Shown here: positions 22,409-34,929 of the stretch, in pieces
Position numbering within the stretch: position 1 is the stretch's first letter
Layout of the letters: the number at the start of each line of letters is the position of its first letter
Origin: Camelus bactrianus
Taxonomy: Eukaryota > Chordata > Mammalia > Artiodactyla > Camelidae
Length of the DNA: 64,000 bases
Assembly (NCBI RefSeq): GCF_048773025.1
Contig: NC_133569.1
Coordinates: 1,550,001 to 1,614,000, forward strand
Reading direction: 5' to 3'
Program-made: the position numbers and the translations under genes
The notes under the pieces: model-generated
Databases searched by the model: none
Told to the model about the DNA's origin: nothing
The model's input: the letters and a program-made list of their open reading frames with translations, nothing else

Positions 22409-22716
22409 AATACAAAACAGTAACAGACTCATAGACATAGAATACAAACTTGTGGTTGCCAAGGGGTGGGGTGTGGGAAGGGACAGACTAGTAGTTCAAA
22501 ATTTGCAGATACTGACAGGCATATGCAGAATAGATAAACAAGAATATACTATATAGCACAGGGAAATATATACAAGATATTATGGTAGCTCAGAACAAAA
22601 AAGAATGTGACAATGAATATGTATGTTCATGTGTAGTGAAAAATTGTGCTCTACACTGGAAATTGACACATTGTAAACTGACTATAACTCAATAAAAAAA
22701 TGTTAAAAAAAAAACA
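22297..22716 (+). mobile_element. LINE-1 3' end with (TA)n
   Basis: GAAGTAAGCCAGAAAGAGAA and TCACTCATATGTGGAGTCTT are the artiodactyl L1 3' UTR start. A (TA)n run at about 22358-22400 interrupts it, and the end is ACTATAACTCAATAAAAAAA. Confidence 0.85.
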
Positions 22717-24112
22717 GTGCTCCACTCAGACCTACGGTTACATGCTGATCTTTCAGGGACAAAGACTAGGTTGGAACCTAAATGTGCAGACTGGGAGAGA
22801 AAAGGGATTTCAACTACTCTGACCACTTCCTGTTGAATGAAACAGAGAAGCCAAGCCCTCACATTTCAAAGGGTGACAGGAAGTCAGGGGCCCGGTACGC
22901 CCTCTCCCACCTAGGCCTGGGTGGGAACAGTGGGCAGCCCCGGCCAGGGCCACAGGCAACAGTAGCCTCAGCTGTGCCCATCTGGACAGACAGACTGGCA
23001 TGGCCCCACGGGCTCTGGGACTGCAAGCCCCATGGTGGCCATGGGGGTCATTACCATTCTGGGCCTCTGTGGCCTCTCTGAACTCACCCCTCCCCAATCC
23101 CATCTTTCAGGGAAGGATCTACAAACCCAGCCAGAGGGGATGCAAGACAGTGGGGCAGAGAAGAAAGTTCATTCCAGGCATCTCCCAGCCTCCCTGCAGC
23201 CCCACTCTCTGAACCTGAGCCCATGTCAGTGCAGAGACCCCTCCCACCTCTGCCTCCTCACATCAAGAGTGATCTATTCTTTGGAGGATGAGGGTGGGGT
23301 CAGACCTCAGTCTCTGGCTGTGACTTTGACATCCAACTGCCTCCTCTCTGCCCCACCCACCCTGCTGCCTGTCACATGGCCTCTCAGGTGCCCCTTCAGT
23401 CTCCCACCTGCACTCCTGCCAGGAAGCTCCCTTCCTCCCTTAACCCCTCCAGACTCTCCTGGAGCTAAAGCCTGGACCCACCTCTGCCTCCTGCCTTGGC
23501 CAGGCCGGCACTGTTACCCTCCCTCCATTTCAAGGTGAAGAAACTGAGGCTCAGACAGGGTCACAGTGAGAAGGCGGGAGTACCCACCCCTGAACTCACA
23601 GACTGACCCCAATCTCGTGACCCTGGGGTGACCTGCCCTGCTCAAGGAGAGGGTGCTGGCCGTGTGCCAACCGCTCACACTGGGAGGGGGGGCCCTCCTG
23701 GCCCGGGTGAGCGGGGATGCAGCAGAGCTGTCCTGGCCTCAGGAAGCCAGCACCGCCCACCCTGGACTCGCCCCCATGTGAACCCTGGGAAGTTCCTTCT
23801 GCCTCTAATTTCAGTTTCCCCATCCTTCCTAAAGCCCCTGGCTGGCCATCGCCCCACACAGAGCTAGGCCAGCAGGTGGAGAAGGGAGACTGAAGTCTGC
23901 ACCCCAGTGTCCACCCGGCCTCCTGGTGCCAGCACCTCTGCTCTGCTGTCCGTGCACATGCTGGCCTCCTGCCCACAGGGACTCGTTGCTTCTTGTTGCC
24001 TGGGCCCAGCAGTGACCCAAGGTCGGTCACTGTTCTGCAGTCCCCTCCTGGCGTCCTTCCTGACAGGTCTTCTAGGCACAGCAGGAGCTGGGCATGGGTG
24101 GCCTCCTGGTTA
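22717..24112. other. GC-rich intergenic stretch
   Basis: High GC without CpG-island character. Frames on both strands are open by composition only. Part of 23525-23610 (GAAGAAACTGAGGCTCAGAC) is the MIR core. No exon is supported. Confidence 0.45.
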
Positions 24113-24789
24113 AGAAGGCACCATGAACATCTCCTTTCTTTTCTAATAGAAAGGCAGTGACTTCAAGAAAATGATACTTCCGGGTAATCTAGGAAATAAA
24201 AGATAAACCTTCACAAATCCTGTTCCTGGAGTCTCAAGATCCTGGTAAGTTGGGAAAAAAAAGCTTGATAATAAACAATGAATTCAAACCCTAGTAGTAC
24301 GCTACTTTACAGTATCATGTGCAAACATCTGACTTTCCAGTCTTGGAGTGGCCCATTTGGGACACTAAATGAACCAAGGTCACCATTTTTTTCCACTTTT
24401 TTATAGGTTGTTATGCACCTGAATTATGTGTATCCATGACACAGAAGGTAACATGAACATGTAAACAATAATAGTATACACCAGAAACTGACAAGTGTAA
24501 CTATACACAAAATATTTAGAACAAAATGACAATGACACCACTACACACTAGCTTGTGGAACCTCAATAAAAATTCATAAGCTGAGAGTATCTAGTGAGTA
24601 AACAAGAAATACCAACTAAGCTATGATAAAACAAAGAAAAGTAGTACAGAAAAGAATGTCGTAGAAAGAAACGAGAGACAGAAGTTTTAAAAAATCCTCA
24701 ATTAGTCTCTGAAAAGATTAATAAAGTAGAATAATACTTTCCTACTAAGAAAAAACAGAAGCACACATAACATATTAACAGGTTAACAC
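24113..24789 (-). pseudogene. VPS8: VPS8 exon fragment, copy A of a 0.65-kb duplication
   Basis: On the minus strand, after the acceptor tttcctag at 24189, the sequence reads ITRKYHFLEVTAFLLEKKGD then VHGAFL. This matches ITQKYQLHEVTAYLLEKKGD of VPS8, the CORVET endosomal tethering subunit. The exon is cut at its 3' side (about 24113), where similarity to the second copy (30885-31530) also stops, so this is a breakpoint. The rest is the flanking intron, shared with copy B at roughly seven of eight bases. This copy keeps its frame but is isolated. Confidence 0.75.
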
Positions 24790-26055
24790 TTTAAGTCAGC
24801 CAGTTTATAAATCTCTGCCATCTTTGTCGCCTTCCTGTCTGCCCCTCACCCGCATGTTCAGACAAACTGTTCATGCTGTTACTTCTACCACCGTGTTCTC
24901 ATACGCCCACTCCTTTCACCCCGGGGGCCCTTCCACACCTCGACTGCACTCCAGCAGCCGCCCCTTCGTTACACTGTCCAAATCTTGCCTTCCTCATTCC
25001 CTTTTATACCAATACTAGAGCTCTCTTCAACACAAAGCCAAACACATCAGTCTCACTCACAAAAGCCATCAAAGACGCCTATTTTTTTAAAAGCAGAATG
25101 TCAGCCAACCTCTGACCCTAAGTAAACACAGGAAACAGTCCGCTACACCTTCTCACCTCCCACTTCTGTATCACTGGGTCATCTCCTGCTCCGAGGGGAC
25201 CAGCCAGGCGCTTTCACGATCATATTCCCCTCAGCCTACAGGACACTTCCCTTGCTTCTGCCTCTCAAATTCCTATTCATCATTCCAGTCTTAGTCACAT
25301 CTTCCATGAAAGTACCTCTGATCCATCAGTTACAAATAATTCCCTAATTTCCCACAATCCTTTGCCACTCTTACTGTACCTCTTTTGTAAAACACAATTC
25401 TACCTGCATTAGAAGTTTTAATTTACATTATCTGTCTCCTTCAAGAGACTGCAGTTCTTTGGGTGATGACTGTGTTTTAGCCATCTGTGTGTAACCTTTA
25501 GGAACTAGGACAGTGTCCTGTAATAAGCAAATACTCCAGAACTCTAAAGTGTACAGTCAGAATTGGATCTGACAGTAAATGGTAATAACGAGACTATTAC
25601 TGAGAAATTTATCTTCACTGGAATTCAACGAACTGACTTCTCCAGACATATTACCCACAAATCACTATAGTGATCTTGGGGAAGCATTCTTCCTACATTT
25701 TCCTCAATCTTTCATGTAATGTCTGCAGAAATTACTTTCATAACAATAAACTGAAAAATAAAAATGCAATAAATGCAACAAACCTAACAGCCAAATTGGC
25801 TGAACACATACTGACACTACAAAAATAGTAATTAAGGTTTAGCTGAATTAAATATGAAAAAGCCAACCAAGCGTTTATGGAAGTTCCAGAAACAAATAAT
25901 CTACACAGAATTAGGGTAAAGGTATTTAAAGGAATGTGTTGGCTAAGGAGTCCAAGAAATGTGTCAGTGTGTTAAAAGGGTAAAACAATCCAAAAATCAC
26001 CTACCAAGTGATTCTCTGAACCTCAGGAGGGCAATTTGAAAACATCAAGTCATAG
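24790..26055. other. intergenic stretch with L2-like fossils
   Basis: The part 24820-25560 is pyrimidine-rich and reads like an old L2 3' end (CACAATCCTTTGCCACTCTT, AAGAGACTGCAGTTCTTTGG). The part 25560-26055 is AT-rich with nothing recognised. Confidence 0.4.
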
Positions 26056-26900
26056 GAAAACAATCCAATTCAAAAGCGGGCCAACGATTTTAATGGACAT
26101 TTCTCCAAAGACGACATACAAATGGCCAGTAAGGCCAAGAAAAGATGCTCAGCATCACTAATCATTAGGGAAATGCCTATCAAAACTACACTGAGATGCT
26201 ACCGCAAGCCCACTAGGCTGGGCACAATCAAGAAAACAGACTACAACAAGGGTCAGTGAAGACGTAGAGCCTTGCAACCCTTTGTGCACCGCTGGCAAGA
26301 ATGTAAAATGATACACCACTATGGAAAACGATATGGTGTTCCTTAAAAAATTTAAAAATAGAATTACCACTTAATCCAGCAATCCCACTTCTCGGTGTAT
26401 ACCCAGAAGAATTGAAAGCAGGGACTCAAAAAGATATTTGCACACTCATGTTCCTAACAGTATTATTCACAATAGTCAAAAGGTGGAAGCAACCCACGGA
26501 TGGATGAATGAATGGATAAACAAAATGTGGTATATACATAAAATTGATTATTATTTAACCTTAAAAATGAATGAAATTCATTTACAAAAATGAACTTATT
26601 TACGAAACAGAAAAAGACACACAGACAGAAAACACATTTATGGTTGCCAAGGGGGAAAAGGGGTGGGAAGGGATAAACTGGGAGTCTGAGTCTTGCAGAT
26701 ACTAACTACTCGATAAATAGAATAAATACCAAGATTCTTCTGTAGAGCACAGGGAGCTATATTCAGTATCTTGTAGTAATCTATAATGAAAAAGAATATG
26801 AAAAATAATCTATGTATATGCATGACTGAAACATTACGCTATATGCCAGAAACTGACACAATATTGTAAACTGGCTATCATTCCATTTAAAAAAACAAAA
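26056..26900 (+). mobile_element. LINE-1, 3' 0.85 kb
   Basis: It runs from the C-terminal coding zone (CATTTCTCCAAAGACGACAT; ATCCAGCAATCCCACTTCTC) through the GGAAAAGGGGTGGGAAGGGA purine block to CTGGCTATCATTCCATTTAA. 5'-truncated and aged. Confidence 0.8.
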
Positions 26901-27260
26901 AGGATGAAATTCTGACATGTGCCACAACATGGACCAATGTTGAAGATGTAATACTAAATGTAGTAAGCTAGACAAAAAGGGACAAATGTGGCTTGACTCC
27001 ACTTATACGAGATACATAGAATAATCAAATCTAGAAAGGAGAATGCTTAATGGGGCTGAGTCGGGAGGAGGGATGGGGAGTAACCGTCTAACGGGTACAG
27101 AGTTTCAGCTTGGGAAGCTGACATGGTACTGGAGATGGATGGTGGTGGATCGCACAACAATGTGAATGTACTTATTGCCACTGAACTGAATATTTAAAAA
27201 TGGCTACAATAGTGAATTTTATGTTATGTATATTGTACCACAATTTTATAAAATCAGTAA
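26901..27260 (+). mobile_element. older LINE-1 3' segment
   Basis: Wording such as GACATGTGCCACAACATGGA and GGTGGTGGATCGCACAACAA belongs to older mammalian L1 3' UTRs. It abuts the younger L1 directly. Confidence 0.6.
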
Positions 27261-27767
27261 TTTTTTACTATCAAGTAATGTCATGGAAATTATATATCTG
27301 TGACAAAGACTTAAAATTCTAAACTGTCAAACTTTGCTGCATTGTGCTAAAATTATATAAATTCAACACAGAAAAACTGGCTACTACTTACTGACTAGAA
27401 GCCCACTTTGCTGTTGTTCAGCACATTATAATAATTTTTAGGGTGTTAGTAGGTACCTCATTTATAATAACCAAAACACAAGTACAAAAACATAGCCAAA
27501 AAATTCATCAGGATCAGTGAAAAGCACCTAAGTTCCTGTACAACGACCTCTCCTGACAATTAGCAGCACAAAATCACAACGGTTTCTTTCACTTCCTACT
27601 AGAAGCCCTTGAAAATAAAGACAAAATTGGGATCACTATTAAAGTGGATAAACAGTAATTATGCAGGTCAATGTAATTACTATTTAACAGATACAGTTAT
27701 CATTCAACATTTTTTAAAACATGGGGTCCACGGAAAAACAAATTGTCAATTATACTCAAGAACTTAC

Positions 27768-27810
27768 GTTCATCTTGATGTGTTCTCTCTGGAAGCTTGC
27801 TTTGCAGTCT
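27768..27810 (-). pseudogene. VPS8: VPS8-like short exon (RLQSKL...)
   Basis: A 43-bp exon reading RLQSKLPERTHQDE with one base over, against RLQSKLQEVTHQGE of VPS8. The acceptor is cacctcctag|AGAC and the donor GAAC|gtaagt. In VPS8 it directly follows the exon at 30.9 kb. Confidence 0.75.
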
Positions 27811-28229
27811 CTAGGAGGTGAAAGGAACACTTCATCTCTCTCATCCACCAATATCTGAATTAACATATTTTAAAGATAAAACCCAAGAAACAACAAAGTT
27901 ATTAAGAGTGATCTCTGTCATTTAGATGAGACTTGCTCTGTATACAGAAAGCATCACTAGTTGCACTTGAACAGATTCAAAATACCAAATTGTGCCCCAC
28001 TTTCGCTTCCGTTGTGCCACCACAGTCAATCATGACATTCTTTAGGCAAAGAAATGAAGATTAGGATTAATCCAAACTTGCAGTAAGGGAATAAAATTCA
28101 TACTGGGTTATGAGAAAGAGGGATGGGTGGGAATAAAAAGGACATGACAGGTCTATCGCGACAGCATAGTGCACAGCCTCGGGTGTGGCCTCTCCTCAAC
28201 ACGCAGCTGCAGGATCCCCTACTCTGCTG

Positions 28230-28945
28230 AATTCTGGATTCTTACACCCCCATAACTGATGTTCCAAAGGCTTAATACAAGCTGAAGCTGATCTTCATCT
28301 ACCCCTTCTACCCAAATCTGCTCCTTTCCCTGAGGTTCCTCACAGGCTCATGTCAACCTGAAGTTCAGAGTCATCATTAATCCCCTCTCCTTCACCCCAT
28401 ACCACATTCAAATGATCAGTAAGTTCTCAAATCCACCTCCTCTCACTCCACGACCACTGCCATGCCCAGCTCACGTCCTCACTGAGTCACACCTGTACTA
28501 CTGCAGTATCCCCCAAGTGCTCTCTGCTTCCGGTGTTCCCTCCTCCTTCTCCACCCTCCTCTCATAGATCCTCCTTGGGTCCACAGAGCAGTCTTTATGA
28601 AACATAGTATCACATCAGCTCCTTGTTTAAAAACCTTCAGTTGATTCTGTGTGAAATCATTACCAGTCCTAATTCTTTACAGCATGTCTTACAAAATCTT
28701 TCCAAATCTGGATCTAACTTCTGTCTCTAGCCTCACCTGCCTATACATGGACAGTTGTGCCCCCGAAGGGCTGCCGGTTCCTCTCCTACAAGCTCGTATT
28801 TCTTCACATCCATGTGCCTTTGCAAATGGCCATCTCACTCCCTGGGAGGACCTCCTGCTTCTCCACTCCCTATCCATGCCATAGGTACTTTTACTTACGC
28901 TTCAAAATTAGGTTCATGGTGTCATCTACACATAAATTACAAGGG
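28230..28945 (+). repeat. L2-type LINE 3' fragment
   Basis: Continuous L2-like text: AATTCTTTACAGCATGTCTT, TCTAGCCTCACCTGCCTATA, GTGCCTTTGCAAATGGCCAT, CTCCCTGGGAGGACCTCCTG. Frames across it are spurious. Confidence 0.6.
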
Positions 28946-29109
28946 AAAAAAGAGATGTCGGGGTAATGCAGAGACTAAAAGAGGGTAAGAGCCTACACAA
29001 ATGCTCTGTGGAATAGTGTTCCTGGCCTGTTTCACAATCATACGGCTAGAAAAAAACAAGAAGCCAATAGGAACCATTTTTTTTAATTAAAACTAGGACA
29101 CCCCTAATC

Positions 29110-30640
29110 TGTTCCCAGCTAGGTGACAGTGTTTAAAAACTGATACGTAACACTTCACACCCACGACGATGGCTACCGTCAAGAAAACAGGAAACAACAT
29201 GTGTTGGTGAGGATGTGGAGAAGCTGAAACCCTGGTGCACTGCCAGTGAGAATGTAAAGTGATGCAGCCATTATGCAAAATGGTACGGTGGTCCCTGAGA
29301 CAATGAAAAATACAATTACCATTTAATCCAGCAGTATCATTTCTCAGTATATATCCCGAAAACTTGAAAGTAAGGACTCAAAAAGTATTTGCACACTCAT
29401 GTTTGTAACAGCGTTATTCACACGAGTCAAAAGGTGGGAGCAACCCAAGTGTCCATGGATGGATGAACGTAAAAACTAAATGTGGTGTATACATAAAATG
29501 GAGTGTTACTTAGCTTTAAAAAATGAATGAAATTCTGTTATGTGCCACAAAGTGGATAAATCTTGAAGATCTTATGGTTTAAGTGCAATAAGCAAGAAAC
29601 AAAGAGGATAAATACTGAGGAGGGTATAGCCCAGTGGTAGAGCACACGCCTAGCGTACACAATGCCCTGGGTTCAATCTCCAGGACCTTCTCTAAAAATA
29701 AATAAATAAACAAACCTAATTACCTATCACCACCAAAAAAAAAAAAAAAAAGACAAATACAAATACTGTTTGATTCCTCTTACACAAAGTATCTAGAGTA
29801 ATCAAATGCATAGAGTCTAAAGTAGAACGGTGGTTGCCAGGGGCAGGGAAGAATGGGAGTAATTACCTAATGAGTTTGGGAAGTTCAAAAAGATCTGGAG
29901 ATAAAAGGTGGTGATGGCTGCAGAACAATGTGAATGTACTTAATGCCACTGAAATGGTAATAAATTTTGTTATTTTACAATTGAATAGAAAAAAATTTTT
30001 GAAGAACTGATAGGACAAATTGTTGGCGAGAATGCAGAGCAACCACAACTCTCATACATTACTGGTGGAACGTGAAATGCCACAATCACTTTGGGAAAAT
30101 GCCTGCTAATTGCTTACAAAACTGAACCGATGCCTACCCTGCGATATCCCAGCCCCACTCCTTGGCAGTAACTGCAGGGGAAGGAGAGCATTTCCGTACA
30201 AGCGTGGTCACAGCAACTGTGCTCGGAATAATCAGAAGCTGGAACTAACCCGGGTGTCAGTCACCAGGAGAACGGCGAAGCGGTGGTGTCTTCCTACAGT
30301 TAAACAGTGCGCAGCAGTAACAGGCACAAGGAGTGACACGTGCAGTGACAGAGATAAGCCTCAAAACCATTACGCTGAGTGAAAGGAGAATTCTACTAGA
30401 GTAGCTACTGAATGATTCCACTAATATGAATGAATAAAACAGGCAAAACTCATCCACAATGGAAAAAAAATCGGAAGTGTGGTTATCTCTGGGGGATGGA
30501 AGTGGGGACTGACTGTGAAGGGACTTCCTGGGTTGAAGGTGATGTTCTCTATTTTGTTGGGGACTAGGGTTACACAGATGTATGCATTTGTTAAAACTCA
30601 ATAAATGCCACAATTAAAACTTGTGCATTGCATATGGTTA
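29110..30640 (+). mobile_element. two old LINE-1 3' segments with a SINE inserted
   Basis: The parts 29110-29615 and 29755-30000 form one old L1 3' part (GGTGAGGATGTGGAGAAGCT; AATCCAGCAGTATCATTTCT) split by a camelid SINE. The part 30000-30640 is a second copy starting again at TTGGCGAGAATGCAGAGCAA and ending AAAACTCAATAAATG. The order dates the SINE as younger than the L1. Confidence 0.65.
29619..29750 (+). mobile_element. camelid tRNA-derived SINE (Vic-1-like)
   Basis: GAGGGTATAGCCCAGTGGTA (A box) and CCCTGGGTTCAATCTCCAGG (B box), then an AAATAAATAAATAAAC-type linker and a poly(A) run of about 18. GATAAATACT on the left and GACAAATAC on the right may be the target duplication. It is not a functional tRNA gene: the anticodon arm and 3' half are degenerate. 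Confidence 0.85.
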
Positions 30641-30868
30641 TTTTACCTCCAAAAAATGCCACAAAGAAAGCAACTCTAGTTAATGACACGTGATAGAAAT
30701 ACTTACAGATAAAACGTACCCTGTCTGCAACTTACTTTGAGACATAAGAAATTAAGATGGAATGATGAAAACTTACAGTTTTATACATCAAATAAAAAAA
30801 GATGGGACTGATAAAATGGATAGGGGGCTAGACAGAAACATGACAAAGCACACAGAGTAAAATCTTAC

Positions 30869-30957
30869 CTCTAGCATTGAAAAAGGCACCATGAATATCT
30901 CCTTTCTTTTCAAATAGTTAGGCAGTGACTTCTTGAAGCTGATACTTCTGAGTAATC
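30869..30957 (-). pseudogene. VPS8: VPS8-like exon, copy B, disabled
   Basis: In the VPS8 frame it reads ITQKYQLQEVTA, then a TAA where tyrosine is expected, then LFEKKGDIHGAF. It loses two bases before the terminal MLE codons (89 bp against 91). The acceptor tttcctag and donor AGAG|gtaaga are intact. The only fully open frame is a shifted one with no relation to VPS8. Confidence 0.82.
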
Positions 30958-31530
30958 TAGGAAAAAGGAAATGACAAACCTTCACAGATCTTTTTCATGG
31001 AGTCAGAAGATTCTATTCAGAATGAAAAAAAAAAACTCTGGATAATAAAAAATGAATTCAAACCCTAGAAGTATGTTACTTTACAGTATAACATGCAAAT
31101 ATTTGACTTTCTAGTCTTCGAGTGGCCCATTTGGGACTCTAACTGAACCAAGGTCATTCATTTTTTTCTACTTTTTATTTTAAAAGTTGTTTGTGAACCT
31201 GAATTATGCGCATCCATGACACAAAAGGTAACATGAATATATAAACAATAATAATACTTAGAACAAAATGACAATGAAACCACTACACATTCGCTTGTGG
31301 GATCTCAATAAAAATTCATAAACTAAGTTTCTACGGAGTAAATGAGAAATAGCAATTAAGCTACGATAAAACAAAGAAAATAAGTACAGAAGAGAATGTC
31401 ACAGAATCAACAGAGAAACAACAGAGGTTTTTAAAAATCCCCAGTTAGTCTTTGGAAAGACTAATATAGTAGAATAATACTTTCTTACTAAGGAAAAAGA
31501 GAAGCACAAATAACACATTAACAGGTTAAC
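30885..31530. repeat. copy B of the 0.65-kb direct duplication
   Basis: Matches 24113-24789 in the same orientation, for example ATGAATTCAAACCCTAG and GAGTGGCCCATTTGGGAC in both. Copy A has about 36 extra bases (near 24476) that copy B lacks. The segment consists of a VPS8 exon and its 5' flanking intron. Confidence 0.85.
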
Positions 31531-31535
31531 AGATC

Positions 31536-33830
31536 AAAGAAGGAAAATATGTGATCATCTCAATAAATAGAGAAAAAAATCATTTGATAAAATGCAGCAC
31601 AGCACCCGTTCCTGACAAAAATAAAAACAATATAAAACACTCTAATCCAAACTGGGAATGGAACTTTTGTAATTTAATAAAAAAAAAAAAAAGCTGTAAA
31701 AATCCTACAATAAAAGCCGTATTTAATATAAAATGGTAGACACATTCACTTTTAAATCAGGAACGACAGTGCACACTGTCATTGCCTCTTTTCAGTAAAA
31801 CCCCAGAGCTCCTAGACCTCTGACAGGAGACTGAAAAAAGCATAAGATTGGAAAGGAAAAAAACTACCATGGTTCTCACAAAATATTACGGTCATAATAA
31901 AAATCTACACTATTTGAATGAAAAAATACTTCAGCCTCGTTGCTAGATATAAAAAAACATGCTAAACTTAGTAACATGCACCAAAAGTAATCAGTAAAAA
32001 ATGTCATTTCAAAAAATTTTCTTTAGAATGTTAACAAGAAGTTTAAGTATCTGGGAACAAATTTAAGAAAATACACAAGAGACAAGATGTTATATAAAGT
32101 GACAAAGCCTCACCAAAGAGCACAAAGGGCATTTTTAAAAGGCAACCGTGGGGCTGGATGTGAAAACAATACCATAAAATGTCAATTCTCCTGGAATGAA
32201 TCTATAAATTCAATGCATTTCTTCATCAAAATCCTAGAAAATGTATTATTTATAAAGGTATGTGACAATGTGATTCCTAAACTGATATGAAATAGTAAGA
32301 GGCCAAGAACAGCCAAAGGGTTTCAAAGAAAAAGAATGACGAGGGAAGAATTTTCTTTCAACTAGTAAATCTTATTCTAAAGCTGTTTTCATTAAAATCT
32401 GTGGTATTAGTATAAGGAAAGAAAAATGACCAAAAAAGAACAGAATCCGCAGAAACATCTACGTGTATTTGGGAGTTTGGTGTATGGCATTAAAAATAAG
32501 GGAAGAAAGGACAAAATGACACGTGGATCATCAGTCATCCACATGGAAAAAATATATAAATCCCTCTCTTGGTCTGTTTACAAAAATAAATTCCAGATAA
32601 AATGTAAAAAACCAAACTATAAAACTCATATAAGAGGATATCCTTTATGCCATTAAAGTAGGAATGGAAATAAAAGTCACACACACAAAAACTTAACTTT
32701 AAAGGAAAATACTGATAATTAAAATGGAAATCACTGAAAACGAATTTAAAAAATATGCCATAACAGCATGGAAGGAGGCACCTCCAACATAAAAGAGCGC
32801 TTAGCATCAGAAACCCAGAAATAACAAGAACTTTGAAAAATCAGTGCAAAGGGCAAATCCTTACTAGGAAAACGGGCCAGTGATGTGAACAGATAGTTCA
32901 GGGACAAGAAAACCCAGTGTCATTGAACACATGGAAAGCGACGAAGTGTCATGAGTGATCAATGAGAACCATCAGAACTGGCAGAAATTAAAGTCTAAAA
33001 CAACAAGGCTACGTGTCATGCTCCATCAAATAAAAAAAGACGTAAGACGTCTAAATATTAGGAACATGCAAGGATGTGAAAAAACAGCAAACTAAAAACA
33101 CGGATGAGGAGGATGGAAACAACTAAGAAATCAACTTGGCAAAAACCAGTGGAATTAAGCTACTCTACTGTCCAAAGAATCCCACTTCCGGGGATATTAA
33201 GGCACATTACTTAGAGAAACCTCACCTGAGTACCTAGGAGATATGCACAAAGATGTCCCATGGAGCAGTTTGTAACGGCCAAGGACTGCAGACAATCGGA
33301 ACGTCCACGAATAGGGAAATACATGAACTGTGGCCGGTCAGTAGACTGCTTTTATTTATTTACTTTTTTTATTGAAGTATAGTCAGTGTACAATGTTGTG
33401 GTCAGTCAATAGACTACTGTATAAAGGTTAAAATGAATGAACTACATCTATACATATAAAGATAGATAAAAATTAATAAAAAACAATTTGCATTTGGATA
33501 CATACAGTATATCATTATACAAATTTTTAAAATATATAAAACTGTATCTTGTGTTCCTTAGGTAAATGCACATATAGGGAAAATTAAAAAAATGGATGGG
33601 AAGGAGAAACTGCCCAACTTCACGTGGGTGATAAGCTCAGGGGGACATAACAGGTAATGGGTGCTTTATTTCTAAAACAAACAACAAAACAACAAAGATA
33701 GAAGCCAGTACAGCAGAGTGTTCACATTTATAAAATTGGGTTGGTGGGTATACATGTACCTGATGTTCTGTACATTTCTATACATTTGAAATATTTCATA
33801 ATTAAAATTTTTTAAGTGTGTCGGCAGTTC
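31536..33830 (+). mobile_element. old LINE-1 (ORF2 remnant and 3' end)
   Basis: Old L1 wording runs from AATATGTGATCATCTCAATA (RT region) through GGTATTAGTATAAGGAAAGA and CCACTTCCGGGGATATTAAG to the end near 33820. No long frame survives. At about 33345-33412 a reversed L1 tail (TTTTTTATTGAAGTATAGTC) is inserted, flanked by related GGTCAGTAGACTGC and GGTCAGTCAATAGACTAC. Confidence 0.7.
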
Positions 33831-34289
33831 AGGAGGTGGATGTGGAAAACGCAGGTTACCGTTTCAGGAGTACTAACAGCAGAGGAAAGGAGACCTGATG
33901 GAGGCTTAAAAACAAATTTTAAACAGGGAATGTGCTACCTCTTCTCCTAGACTAGAGTTCATGTGTATATGCGTATACACACAGGTATGCACGCGTGTGC
34001 GCACACATTCATTTTCATTTGGAAACAGGAGAATACGAGGAAAAGAGGATCCAGGCAACACCTGCGCTAAGGCTCCTGGCTGCCATTCAGCCTGTAGGTC
34101 CCGGCACAGCAGGACCATGTGACATCAGTGCCTGCAAGTTAGAGTGTGTTTTGTTCTTAGTATTTTTATGGTATTCCTTTTTCTACATTTATCAAGTTGG
34201 CTATAATGGCTGTGAACCTTGACTAATAACAATGATGGACACATGCTGTTTCTGATTTTACTGGAATAAACAAAGAAGAACTTTATCAC

Positions 34290-34435
34290 AGCAATGGAGC
34301 CCATGCACCATGGAGTCAGACTGTCTGGGTTTAATCTCAGGTGCTAGCACTTACCAGGTATAAACTTAAGCAGATAATTTAATATGAGTCTCCCTTTGCT
34401 CATTTATACAATGGTGAATGATTAGGGAAGTTGAC
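34290..34435 (+). repeat. MIR SINE fossil
   Basis: GGAGTCAGACTGTCTGGGTT and GCTAGCACTTACCAGGTATA match the MIR 5' part and core. It ends just before the VPS8-like exon at 34465. Confidence 0.6.
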
Positions 34436-34464
34436 TCTTGCCTCCTCTACACCATTGGTCTCAC

Positions 34465-34612
34465 CTGAATGCTTTCTTCCAGGCGGCAGCACTCAAGGCC
34501 TGGCAGCATCTCTATAACCCGGTTGGGGCTGAACGGACACAACAGCTCAGTGAACTGCTCTGCGACACACGGAGACGTTTGCAGCAATTCTTGATTTACA
34601 ACGACATCTTCT
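34465..34612 (-). pseudogene. VPS8: VPS8-like exon (NQELLQTSPCVAEQF...)
   Basis: A 148-bp exon with NQELLQTSPCVAEQFTELLC and LECCRLEESIQ, matching NQELLQISPCITEQFIELLC and LECYRLEETIQ. The acceptor is tgttttag|AGAAG and the donor TCAG|gtgaga. It enters in phase 2 whereas the preceding exon leaves in phase 0, which shows that one exon has been lost. About a quarter of the residues differ from VPS8. Confidence 0.82.
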
Positions 34613-34929
34613 CTAAAACAAAAAGCATTATGTAATCACATCTATAATTAAAGCTACAGGTAAAAAGTACGTTACCAAGACTGCTTTTTGGCCAGGTAAA
34701 ACTGCAAATTACATCAGAGACCTTCTAAAGCACGGTATTTCTCATTTAAGTGGAAAAACAATCTTCAGTAACAATATTCAGCGGTGGCGCCTCTAAGTCA
34801 TACTCACACTACAGGGCTAACTCTATAAATTGAATCTAATGGTATAGTTCCCTTGCGTAAAACACTTAGTAATTCTCCAGCACACAGAAGATTCAGTATA
34901 TTATTTCTTAGCTTTACATATTAAATTGT

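Noticed and set aside
21992-22462. Minus-strand frame of 156 codons
   Set aside because: It is the translation of an L1 3' UTR, a (TA)n run and a minisatellite.
23596-24030. Overlapping frames of 144 codons and fewer on the minus strand
   Set aside because: GC-rich composition keeps several frames open at once; partly MIR-derived; no domain.
29619-29700. tRNA gene
   Set aside because: Has A and B boxes but no proper cloverleaf 3' half, and it is followed by a poly(A) tail: a tRNA-derived SINE.
30788-30985. Open frame FKKSLPNYLKRKEIF on the minus strand as a new protein
   Set aside because: It is a shifted frame of a VPS8-like exon; the true frame gives ITQKYQLQEVTA and then a stop.
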